Below are positions 43,109-48,438 of a stretch of 48,438 bases of DNA, piece after piece. The notes beneath the pieces are model-generated. The model saw nothing but the letters and a program-made list of their open reading frames with translations. It was not told where the DNA came from and ran no database searches. A program made the translations under genes and the position numbers. Position 1 is the stretch's first letter, and every line of letters begins with the position of its first letter. Source of the stretch: Cedecea neteri NBRC 105707 = ATCC 33855 (lineage in GTDB: Bacteria; Pseudomonadota; Gammaproteobacteria; Enterobacterales; Enterobacteriaceae); contig NZ_BCTL01000048.1 in NCBI RefSeq assembly GCF_001571265.1, positions 1-48,438 on the forward strand, in the 5' to 3' direction.

Positions 43109-43124
43109 CGTGATCAATTTAACA
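43109..43124 (-). promoter_or_regulatory. CRP site at cyaA P2
   Basis: On the minus strand TGTTAAATTGATCACG fits a CRP half-site pair, TGTTA-N6-TCACG. From memory this and its flanks match the E. coli cyaA P2 site. A -35-like TTTACG followed 17 bp later by TAAATT would place the -10 inside the site, consistent with repression by cAMP-CRP. Confidence 0.8.
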
Positions 43125-43300
43125 CCTTGCCTGTTGACCGTAAAGAAAGATGCGCTACCAAAGTGGTAGACGCCCTGGCCACAGGCGGTTTCTTCCATAA
43201 TACGAATCACGTCCCTCTGTTGCCGCAAAAACCGCCGAACCTGACAGCCTTCCGCTAACAGTGGTAGGATGGTCGGTGGACGATAATTACGGTAACAAGC

Positions 43301-44242
43301 ATGTTAGACAATATACTCAGAATTGCCACTCGCCAAAGTCCCCTTGCGCTCTGGCAAGCACATTATGTTAAGCAACGTCTTGAAGCTTTTCACCCACAGC
43401 TCACCGTTGAGTTGGTGCCAATGGTCACCCGCGGCGACGTCTTGCTGGATACGCCCCTTGCCAAAGTAGGCGGGAAAGGGCTGTTCGTTAAAGAGCTCGA
43501 GCTGGCAATGCTGGATGGGCGCGCGGACATCGCCGTTCATTCCCTGAAAGATGTGCCGGTGGCGTTTCCTGAAGGTCTGGGGCTGGTCACCATCTGCGAG
43601 CGAGACGATCCCCGCGACGCTTTTGTTTCCAATCATTATCAAACGCTGGATGAGTTGCCTGCCGGAAGCGTTGTCGGCACCTCAAGCCTGCGCCGTCAGT
43701 GTCAGATAGCCGAACAGCGTCCAGACCTGGTGATTCGATCCCTGCGCGGTAATCTTGGAACCCGTCTCGGTAAACTGGATAAAGGCGAATATGATGCCAT
43801 TATTCTTGCCGTCGCCGGGCTAAACCGCCTTGAAATGCAGGATCGCATTCGCTACGCGCTGCCGCCGGAAGTGTCTCTGCCCGCCGTCGGCCAGGGTGCA
43901 GTTGGCATTGAATGCCGCCTGGATGATGAGCGCACCAAAGCGCTGCTGGCTCCGCTGAATCACCATGAAACCGCCGTTCGCGTTAGCGCCGAACGAGCGA
44001 TGAATATGCGCCTTGAAGGCGGCTGCCAGGTGCCGATCGGCAGCTATGCAGAGCTAAAAGATAACGAACTTTGGCTGCGTGCATTAGTTGGCGCGCCGGA
44101 CGGTTCCATTATGGTACGTGGTGAACGCCGAGGTAAGCCGGAAGAGGCCGTGTCCATGGGTATTTCACTGGCGGAAGAGCTGTTGAATAACGGTGCCCGG
44201 GAAATCCTCGCCGACGTTTATGATGGAGACGCTCCCGCATGA
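43301..44242 (+). CDS. hemC: Hydroxymethylbilane synthase
   Basis: HemC joins four porphobilinogen molecules into hydroxymethylbilane using a dipyrromethane cofactor. The 313 residues equal E. coli. The cofactor cysteine lies in [13 protein letters not shown] (C242 by family numbering), and the N-terminal [13 protein letters not shown] and catalytic Asp segment (SLKDVP) are present. It opens hemCDXY, divergent from cyaA across 287 bp, and overlaps hemD by ATGA. Confidence 0.97.
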   Translation: MLDNILRIATRQSPLALWQAHYVKQRLEAFHPQLTVELVPMVTRGDVLLDTPLAKVGGKGLFVKELELAMLDGRADIAVHSLKDVPVAFPEGLGLVTICERDDPRDAFVSNHYQTLDELPAGSVVGTSSLRRQCQIAEQRPDLVIRSLRGNLGTRLGKLDKGEYDAIILAVAGLNRLEMQDRIRYALPPEVSLPAVGQGAVGIECRLDDERTKALLAPLNHHETAVRVSAERAMNMRLEGGCQVPIGSYAELKDNELWLRALVGAPDGSIMVRGERRGKPEEAVSMGISLAEELLNNGAREILADVYDGDAPA

Positions 44243-44985
44243 CGATCCTTGTCACCCGCCCCTCCCCAGCCGGGGAAGAGTTAGTGAGCCGACTGCGCGC
44301 ACTCGGGCAGGTGGCTTACAGCTTCCCGCTTATCGAGTTCTCGCCCGGTCGGCAGCTATCGCAGCTTCCGGCCCAGCTTGCGGAGCTTGCCCCCGGCGAT
44401 CTGGTTTTTGTCCTCTCACAGCACGTCATTGACTATGCCGCCCCGCTTTTGCGTCGTAACGGCATCCCGTGGCCGGGTAATCTAAGCTGGTTCGCCATCG
44501 GCAGAACTACCGCATTGGCTTTCCATACCGTCAGCCATATTCCTGTTCGTTACCCACAAGATCGGGAAACCAGCGAAGTCTTGCTACAATTACCTGAATT
44601 ACAGAATGTTGCCGGCAAACGCGCGTTAATTTTACGTGGAAACGGTGGGCGCGAACTGCTGGGTGAAACGCTTGAGGCGCGAGGCGCAGAGGTCAGCTTC
44701 TGTGAGTGTTATCAGCGAAGCGCTATTATTTACGATGGAATAGAAGAAGCGAACCGCTGGCATGCACGAGGGATCTCGACGCTGGTGGTCACTAGCGGTG
44801 AAATGCTGCAGCAGCTGTACACGTTAACGCCCGACTGGTATCGCGAGAACTGGCTACTTCGCTGCCAGCTGCTGGTTGTCAGCGAGCGTTTAGCGAACCT
44901 TGCCCGGGAAATGGGTTGGCAGAATATTCGGGTCGCCGCGAATGCGGACAATGACGCGCTGCTACGTGCGTTACAACACACCTAA
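44239..44985 (+). CDS. hemD: Uroporphyrinogen-III synthase
   Basis: HemD cyclises hydroxymethylbilane while inverting ring D to give uroporphyrinogen III. At 248 residues (E. coli 246) it shows the loosely conserved two-domain HemD fold, with [19 protein letters not shown] at the N terminus and [10 protein letters not shown] and VVTSGEML segments. The ATGA overlap with hemC couples the two successive enzymes. hemX follows 18 nt later. Confidence 0.95.
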   Translation: MTILVTRPSPAGEELVSRLRALGQVAYSFPLIEFSPGRQLSQLPAQLAELAPGDLVFVLSQHVIDYAAPLLRRNGIPWPGNLSWFAIGRTTALAFHTVSHIPVRYPQDRETSEVLLQLPELQNVAGKRALILRGNGGRELLGETLEARGAEVSFCECYQRSAIIYDGIEEANRWHARGISTLVVTSGEMLQQLYTLTPDWYRENWLLRCQLLVVSERLANLAREMGWQNIRVAANADNDALLRALQHT

Positions 44986-45003
44986 CAATAACAGGATGCC
45001 ACA

Positions 45004-46188
45004 ATGACGGAACAAAATAACTCCTCCGCCATGGTTGAGGAAACCACACCCGCGGTGGAGACGCCATCGCAGCCCGAGCCATCGCCGAAGAAAAATCGTT
45101 CCGGCGTGGCGGGTATTGCGCTGGGAGCGATTGCCATTGCGATTGCTCTGGCCTTAGGCGGCGGGCTTTATAGCTATGGCAAACATCAGGCATCAACTCA
45201 GACGGCGACCAGCGATGCGCTGGCTAATCAGCTGATTGCCCTGCAAAAACAGCAGGAAACGCAGAAGAACGAGTTTGAAGCGACGCTGAAACAACAGGCC
45301 ACTGCGCTGAGCGATGCCAATAAACAGCAGGCCGCTCTGGCACATCAGCTGGACGAAGTACAACAAAAAGTCGCGACGATTTCCGGCAGTGACTCGAAAA
45401 CCTGGCTGCTGGCACAGGCTGACTTCCTCGTGAAGCTGGCGGGCCGTAAGCTGTGGAGCGATCAGGACGTCACAACGGCAGCGGCGCTGTTAAAAAGCGC
45501 GGATGCAAGCCTGGCAGATATGAACGACCCGAGCCTGATCACCGCTCGACGCGCGCTGACCGATGATATTTCAACGCTCTCTACGGTAACGCAGGTCGAC
45601 TACGACGGGATTATCCTCAAGCTGAATCAGCTCTCCAACGGCCTGGATAATTTGCGTCTGGCCGACAACGACAGCGATGATTCCCCGATGGATTCTGATA
45701 GCAGCGAGCTGTCAGGCACAATTACCGAATGGCGCCAAAATCTGGTGAAAAGCTGGCACAGCTTTATGGACAGTTTTATTACTATCCGCCGCCGCGATGA
45801 AACCGCCGTGCCGCTGCTGGCACCGAATCAGGATATCTACCTGCGTGAAAATATTCGCTCCCGCCTGCTGGTCGCCGCGCAGGCTGTGCCACGCCATCAG
45901 GAAGATACCTACAAGCAGGCGCTGGATAACGTTTCGACCTGGGTTCGCGCCTATTACGACACTAATGATTCCGCCACCAAAGCGTTCCTTGAAGAGCTTG
46001 ATGGCCTGAGCCAGCAAAGCATCCATATGGATATTCCGCAAACACTGCAAAGCCAGGCGCTGCTTGAAAAGCTGATGCAAACCCGGGTTCGTAATTTACT
46101 TGCTCAACCGGCAAGCCCTGCGGCCAATAATACACAGCCAGAGGCAGCGCCAGCACAGCCTGCGCCTGCCGTAAGCCAGGGAGAATAA
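45004..46188 (+). CDS. hemX: Inner-membrane protein HemX
   Basis: HemX has 394 residues against 393 in E. coli. After a charged N terminus (about 1-35) there is one membrane helix ([22 protein letters not shown]), a coiled coil of Gln/Ala/Lys heptads (about 65-125) and a helical C-terminal domain with a Pro/Ala-rich end. It is often annotated as a uroporphyrinogen III methyltransferase, but no SAM-binding motif of that family is visible. An accessory or scaffold role in the haem operon is more likely. Confidence 0.93.
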   Translation: MTEQNNSSAMVEETTPAVETPSQPEPSPKKNRSGVAGIALGAIAIAIALALGGGLYSYGKHQASTQTATSDALANQLIALQKQQETQKNEFEATLKQQATALSDANKQQAALAHQLDEVQQKVATISGSDSKTWLLAQADFLVKLAGRKLWSDQDVTTAAALLKSADASLADMNDPSLITARRALTDDISTLSTVTQVDYDGIILKLNQLSNGLDNLRLADNDSDDSPMDSDSSELSGTITEWRQNLVKSWHSFMDSFITIRRRDETAVPLLAPNQDIYLRENIRSRLLVAAQAVPRHQEDTYKQALDNVSTWVRAYYDTNDSATKAFLEELDGLSQQSIHMDIPQTLQSQALLEKLMQTRVRNLLAQPASPAANNTQPEAAPAQPAPAVSQGE

Positions 46189-46190
46189 GC

Positions 46191-47387
46191 ATGATTAAAG
46201 TCTTATTGCTCTTCCTACTGCTGATTGCAGGCATCGTGCTGGGTCCAATGCTGGCAGGTCACCAGGGTTACGTATTGATCCAGACCGACAACTACAACGT
46301 TGAAACCAGCGTGACCGGTTTAGTCATTATTCTGATCCTGGCGATGGTAGTGCTGTTTGCTATCGAATGGGTATTGCGCCGCATTTTCCGTACCGGCGCC
46401 CGTACACGCGGCTGGTTCCTGGGCCGCAAGCGCAGCCGTGCCCGCAAGCAAACTAAAGCCGCACTGCTGAAACTGGCTGAAGGCGATTATCAGCAGGTTG
46501 AGAAGCTGATGAGCAAGAATGCCGATCATGCCGAACAGCCGGTGGTCAACTATCTGCTAGCTGCCGAAGCGGCCCAGCAGCGTGGGGATGAAATTCGTGC
46601 CAATCAGCATTTAGAACGCGCTGCCGAACTGGCGGATAACGATCAGCTCCCGGTCGAAATCACTCGCGTTCGCCTGCAGCTTGCTCGTAATGAAAACCAT
46701 GCCGCACGGCACGGCATCGATAAGCTCCTTGAAATTGCACCGCGCCATCCTGAAGTGCTTCGTCTGGCTGAGCAGGCTTACCTGCGAACCGGCGCATGGA
46801 GTTCGCTGCTGGATATTCTGCCAGCCATGGAGAAAGTACAGATCGGTGATGAAGCCCACCGCAATGCGCTACAACAGCAGGCCTGGATCGGCCTCATGGA
46901 TCAGGCGATGGCCGATCAGGGCAACGAAGGTCTGAAATCCTGGTGGCGTAACCAAAGTCGTAAAACTCGCCACCAGACCACGCTGCAGGTGGCCATCGCG
47001 GAGCATCTCATTGAGTGTGACGATCACGACGCCGCCCAGGAGATCATTCTCGACGGGCTGAAACGCCAGTATGATGATCGTCTGGTATTGCTGATGCCAC
47101 GGCTGAAGTCAGGTAATCCGGAACAGTTGGAAAAAGCCTTACGTCAGCAGATCAAAACGCAGGGCGATCTTCCTTTACTGCAGAGTACCCTTGGCCAGTT
47201 GCTGATGAAACACGGTGAATGGCAGCAGGCGTGTGATGCATTTCGTGAAGCCATTAAACAGCGTCCGGATGCCTACGATTACGCCTGGCTGGCGGACTCT
47301 CTCGACAAACTGCATAAGCCTGAAGAAGCAGCTCTTATGCGTCGTGACGGTCTGTTGCTCACCCTGCAAACGCCCTCTAACGTCTGA
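46191..47387 (+). CDS. hemY: Haem operon membrane protein HemY with TPR-like repeats
   Basis: The 398 residues equal E. coli HemY. Two N-terminal membrane helices (about 3-20 and 40-60) are followed by a basic loop and a long array of tetratricopeptide-like helix pairs (about 90-390). This protein is not the protoporphyrinogen oxidase of Bacillus that shares the name. Recent E. coli work links it to coordination of late haem synthesis, as I recall; the exact role is open. It ends the hemCDXY operon. Confidence 0.95.
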   Translation: MIKVLLLFLLLIAGIVLGPMLAGHQGYVLIQTDNYNVETSVTGLVIILILAMVVLFAIEWVLRRIFRTGARTRGWFLGRKRSRARKQTKAALLKLAEGDYQQVEKLMSKNADHAEQPVVNYLLAAEAAQQRGDEIRANQHLERAAELADNDQLPVEITRVRLQLARNENHAARHGIDKLLEIAPRHPEVLRLAEQAYLRTGAWSSLLDILPAMEKVQIGDEAHRNALQQQAWIGLMDQAMADQGNEGLKSWWRNQSRKTRHQTTLQVAIAEHLIECDDHDAAQEIILDGLKRQYDDRLVLLMPRLKSGNPEQLEKALRQQIKTQGDLPLLQSTLGQLLMKHGEWQQACDAFREAIKQRPDAYDYAWLADSLDKLHKPEEAALMRRDGLLLTLQTPSNV

Positions 47388-47393
47388 TAGCCA

Positions 47394-47424
47394 GGGCGGA
47401 ATTCTGCCGCCCTTCTCTTTTCCC
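47394..47424 (+). terminator. Intrinsic terminator of hemCDXY
   Basis: GGGCGG (47394-47399) and CCGCCC (47407-47412) pair around 7 nt. TTCTCTTTTCC follows, 7 bp after the hemY stop. Confidence 0.82.
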
Positions 47425-47429
47425 CACGC

Positions 47430-47460
47430 AAAAAAAAACACCTGCCAAAGGGCAGGTGTT
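47430..47460 (-). terminator. glmZ: Intrinsic terminator of GlmZ
   Basis: On the minus strand AACACCTGCC-CTTT-GGCAGGTGTT is a 10-bp stem followed by a run of nine or more T residues. The plus strand has no T tract after the stem, so this is not the hemY terminator. Confidence 0.95.
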
Positions 47461-47635
47461 AAAACAGGTCTGTTTGACAACTAAGTGGTGCTTCACTCAA
47501 CGTTATGTCCATGGTGTTGGATGAGACCCCATCGGGGCGACATCTGTCGGTGGACGATAAGCACCCTAATCGGCTCTGCGTCATTCCTTGGTTTATGAAG
47601 CCTAAGCAAACATAAGAAGTGGAATGAGCATCTAC
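47430..47635 (-). ncRNA. glmZ: Small regulatory RNA GlmZ
   Basis: The minus-strand transcript starts near GTAGATGCTCATTCCA and matches my memory of E. coli GlmZ along its length: AGGAATGACGCAGAGCCG, GTGCTTATCGTCCAC, GACAGATGTCG, ACCATGGACA, ACGTTGAGTGAAGCACC and GACCTGTTTTAAC. Its length of about 206 nt is as in E. coli (207). GlmZ pairs with glmS mRNA through Hfq to raise glucosamine-6-phosphate synthase. RapZ and RNase E cleave it, and GlmY protects it. It ends in a terminator whose strand orientation proves the direction. The E. coli location, just past hemY, is kept. Confidence 0.96.
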
Positions 47636-47646
47636 GCAGGTATTAT

Positions 47647-47662
47647 TGCACAATGCATGCCA
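47647..47662 (-). promoter_or_regulatory. Sigma-54-type promoter of glmZ
   Basis: On the minus strand TGGCATGCATTGTGCA carries the GG (-24) and GC (-12) dinucleotides with 10 bp between them, ending 12 bp before the GlmZ 5' end. An overlapping -10-like AATAAT could also serve sigma-70. Overlap of both promoter types is known for glmY and, in several enterobacteria, glmZ. Confidence 0.75.
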
Positions 47663-47774
47663 GGTTTGCATTTAGAAACTCATCCAACCGCCAATATTAG
47701 TAGTTTCATAGTATTAGCATGGCCGAAGTATTCCTTTCAGATATCCCCGCATTCCATTCATCACGGAAAGCTTT

Positions 47775-47792
47775 TGTCTCCTTAAGGAGACG
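47775..47792. promoter_or_regulatory. GlrR activator site 1 (promoter-proximal) for glmZ
   Basis: TGTC-N10-GACG is one base off the TGTC-N10-GACA GlrR consensus and forms a palindrome, TGTCTCCTTAAGGAGACG. Its centre is about 148 bp upstream of the GlmZ start. Confidence 0.75.
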
Positions 47793-47837
47793 GGTTAGCA
47801 CATTATTTATAAATCACTTTGAAAACAAAGAGCTAAA

Positions 47838-47855
47838 TGTCTCCATTTAGAGACA
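47838..47855. promoter_or_regulatory. GlrR activator site 2 for glmZ
   Basis: TGTCTCCATTTAGAGACA is a perfect TGTC-N10-GACA match. Its centre is about 211 bp upstream of the GlmZ start. Confidence 0.85.
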
Positions 47856-47869
47856 TAAAATAACCCTAT

Positions 47870-47887
47870 TGTCGCGTCTGAGCGACA
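47870..47887. promoter_or_regulatory. GlrR activator site 3 (distal) for glmZ
   Basis: TGTCGCGTCTGAGCGACA is a perfect TGTC-N10-GACA match, 32 bp (three turns) from site 2. Three such sites upstream of a sigma-54 promoter are the layout described for GlrR control of glmY and glmZ. Confidence 0.85.
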
Positions 47888-47972
47888 ATAACAGCCTATG
47901 GCAGCATGAAGACTAAAAAGGCAGGGTTGGGGATATCTGGCATTAGCGGGAGAGGATGGTGAAACGCTAAAA
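47888..47972. other. Intergenic stretch with no feature recognised
   Basis: Between the distal GlrR site and the first tRNA-fragment repeat I see no ORF, RNA gene or palindrome. The frames that cross it are not preceded by ribosome sites. Confidence 0.5.
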
Positions 47973-48028
47973 GCAAAAAGGCCAGTTCGAAAGCTGGCCT
48001 TTTCTAATGTGGTCGGCGAGAGAGGATT
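47973..48028 (-). repeat. Duplicated tRNA-Pro 3' end plus terminator (copy 1, truncated)
   Basis: This 56-bp segment matches 48120-48175 at 55 of 56 positions. It holds the terminator hairpin and then the last 20 nt of tRNA-Pro, read on the minus strand as AATCCTCTCTCGCCGACCA. The tRNA part stops abruptly, so this is a remnant, not a gene. The single difference puts a mismatch in the hairpin stem. Confidence 0.9.
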
Positions 48029-48119
48029 ATTCCCCTGCGGGCCGTTGCTGAAGCAACGTTGTCTCGCTGCGCTCGGCTCAAACCTCCTTCGGAGGTTCTC
48101 ATCCTCTTTGACTTCAGAT
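48029..48119. repeat. Palindrome-rich spacer between tRNA-Pro fragment and gene
   Basis: Several short palindromes follow one another: CCCCTGCGGG (48032-48041), CGTTGCT-GA-AGCAACG (48043-48058) and AACCTCC-TTC-GGAGGTT (48081-48097). No gene is visible. It resembles intergenic repeats I have seen near enterobacterial tRNA genes, but I cannot name a family. Confidence 0.6.
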
Positions 48120-48120
48120 G

Positions 48121-48150
48121 CAAAAAGGCCAGCTCGAAAGCTGGCCTTTT
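48121..48150 (-). terminator. Terminator after tRNA-Pro copy 1 (48157-48233)
   Basis: On the minus strand AAAGGCCAGCT-TTCG-AGCTGGCCTTT is an 11-bp stem with a stable UUCG tetraloop, followed by TTGC. It starts 8 nt past the tRNA CCA end. Confidence 0.93.
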
Positions 48151-48156
48151 CTAATG

Positions 48157-48233
48157 TGGTCGGCGAGAGAGGATTCGAACCTCCGACCCACTGGTCCCAA
48201 ACCAGTTGCGCTACCAAGCTGCGCTACTCGCCG
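48157..48233 (-). tRNA. proM: tRNA-Pro (anticodon TGG)
   Basis: A 77-nt tRNA with encoded CCA. The 5' CGGCGAG pairs with the 3' CTCGCCG, the D arm is GCGCAGCTTGGTAGCGC, the anticodon stem-loop CTGGTTTGGGACCAG gives TGG (about 48197-48199), and the T arm is GGAGGTTCGAATCCTC. It decodes CCN/CCA proline codons. In E. coli proM ends the argX-hisR-leuT-proM operon near this place. Confidence 0.97.
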
Positions 48234-48296
48234 AAATACTGCTCTTACTGCGGCTTTCAACGTGCCTGTGACCTTTTACGGTTCGGTGTTGAAAGC

Positions 48297-48317
48297 AAAA
48301 ACCCTTCTTCAGAAGGG
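48297..48317 (-). terminator. Terminator between the two tRNA-Pro genes
   Basis: On the minus strand CCCTTCT and AGAAGGG pair around a GA loop and TTTTTG follows. It lies about 11 nt past the CCA of the right-hand tRNA, so the two tRNA genes need not share a transcript. Confidence 0.88.
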
Positions 48318-48327
48318 CTTTTTAAAT

Positions 48328-48404
48328 TGGTCGGCGAGAGAGGATTCGAACCTCCGACCCACTGGTCCCAAACCAGTTGCGCTACCAAGCTGCGCTACTC
48401 GCCG
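48328..48404 (-). tRNA. proM: tRNA-Pro (anticodon TGG), second copy
   Basis: Identical to the gene at 48157-48233 over all 77 nt by eye, including anticodon TGG and CCA. The flanks differ after a few bases (both start AAATACTGCT), which suggests a recent duplication of the gene with its 5' edge. Genes further right, such as leuT and hisR, would be expected off the edge. Confidence 0.96.
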
Positions 48405-48438
48405 AAATACTGCTTTTACTGCTGATTAATTTAGGTGT

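Noticed and set aside
43155-43169. CTACCA-AAG-TGGTAG palindrome between cyaA and hemC
   Set aside because: It is short, with no T tract and no match to a regulator I know, so I do not list it as a site.
47807-48429. Long ORFs on both strands across the tRNA-Pro genes (frames at 47807-48217, 48009-48425 and 48118-48429)
   Set aside because: They read through tRNA genes and terminators, and their translations repeat because the tRNA genes repeat. Such frames are commonly misannotated as hypothetical proteins.

Overview
The window is a 48.4 kb block of ordinary enterobacterial chromosome. Nearly every gene matches, in order and orientation, the E. coli K-12 segment from the rrn operon beside hemG to hemY at about 86 min, read here in the opposite direction. 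Protein lengths and motifs are very close to E. coli, but the sequence is not E. coli. A second-type hemB sits between rfaH and tatD, the yigE, yigF and aslAB neighbourhoods are absent or changed, and two proM-type tRNA genes are packed next to glmZ. A non-Escherichia member of the Enterobacteriaceae (Klebsiella, Enterobacter, Cedecea and relatives) is the best guess; the genus cannot be fixed by eye.

Layout, left to right. 1-215: the P1 and P2 promoters of an rRNA operon that runs off the left edge. 216-4199 (-): pepQ-yigZ-trkH-hemG. 4347-7752 (+): FadR operator and the fadBA beta-oxidation operon. 7872-10105 (-): ubiD and fre. 10291-10779 (+): rfaH. 10826-18918 (-): rmuC, ubiE-ubiJ-ubiB (ubiquinone synthesis) and tatABCD-hemB. 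19061-20904: udp (-), with two CRP-like sites, and dlhH (+). 20943-24396: divergent metE and metR with Met box-like sequences. 24284-28463: yigM, yigL, pldB (-), rhtB (+), rhtC (-). 28528-31287 (-): pldA and recQ. 31457-32882 (+): yigI and rarD. 32916-36400 (-): uvrD (LexA box and a leader terminator) and corA (long leader with a corL-like small ORF). 36470-39858 (-): lptM-dapF-yigA-xerC-yigB. 40143-43013: cyaY (+) and cyaA (-, TTG start, CRP site). 43301-47387 (+): hemCDXY. 47430-48438 (-): the small RNA GlmZ with a sigma-54-type promoter and three GlrR-type sites, then two tRNA-Pro(TGG) genes plus a 3' fragment of a third.

Functional themes are tetrapyrrole synthesis (hemB, hemC, hemD, hemG, and hemX/hemY), ubiquinone (ubiB, D, E, J), Tat export, methionine (metE/metR), fatty-acid oxidation, lipid and envelope enzymes (pldA, pldB, lptM, rfaH), genome maintenance (recQ, uvrD, xerC, rmuC), ion transport (trkH, corA) and global control (cyaA, GlmZ).

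I found no prophage, insertion sequence, CRISPR array, toxin or defence system. The region looks like conserved core, and no wholly new system is visible. The parts most worth a second look are the glmZ control region, the tRNA-Pro duplication scar, the corA leader, the yigL-yigM hairpins and the tatD-hemB junction.
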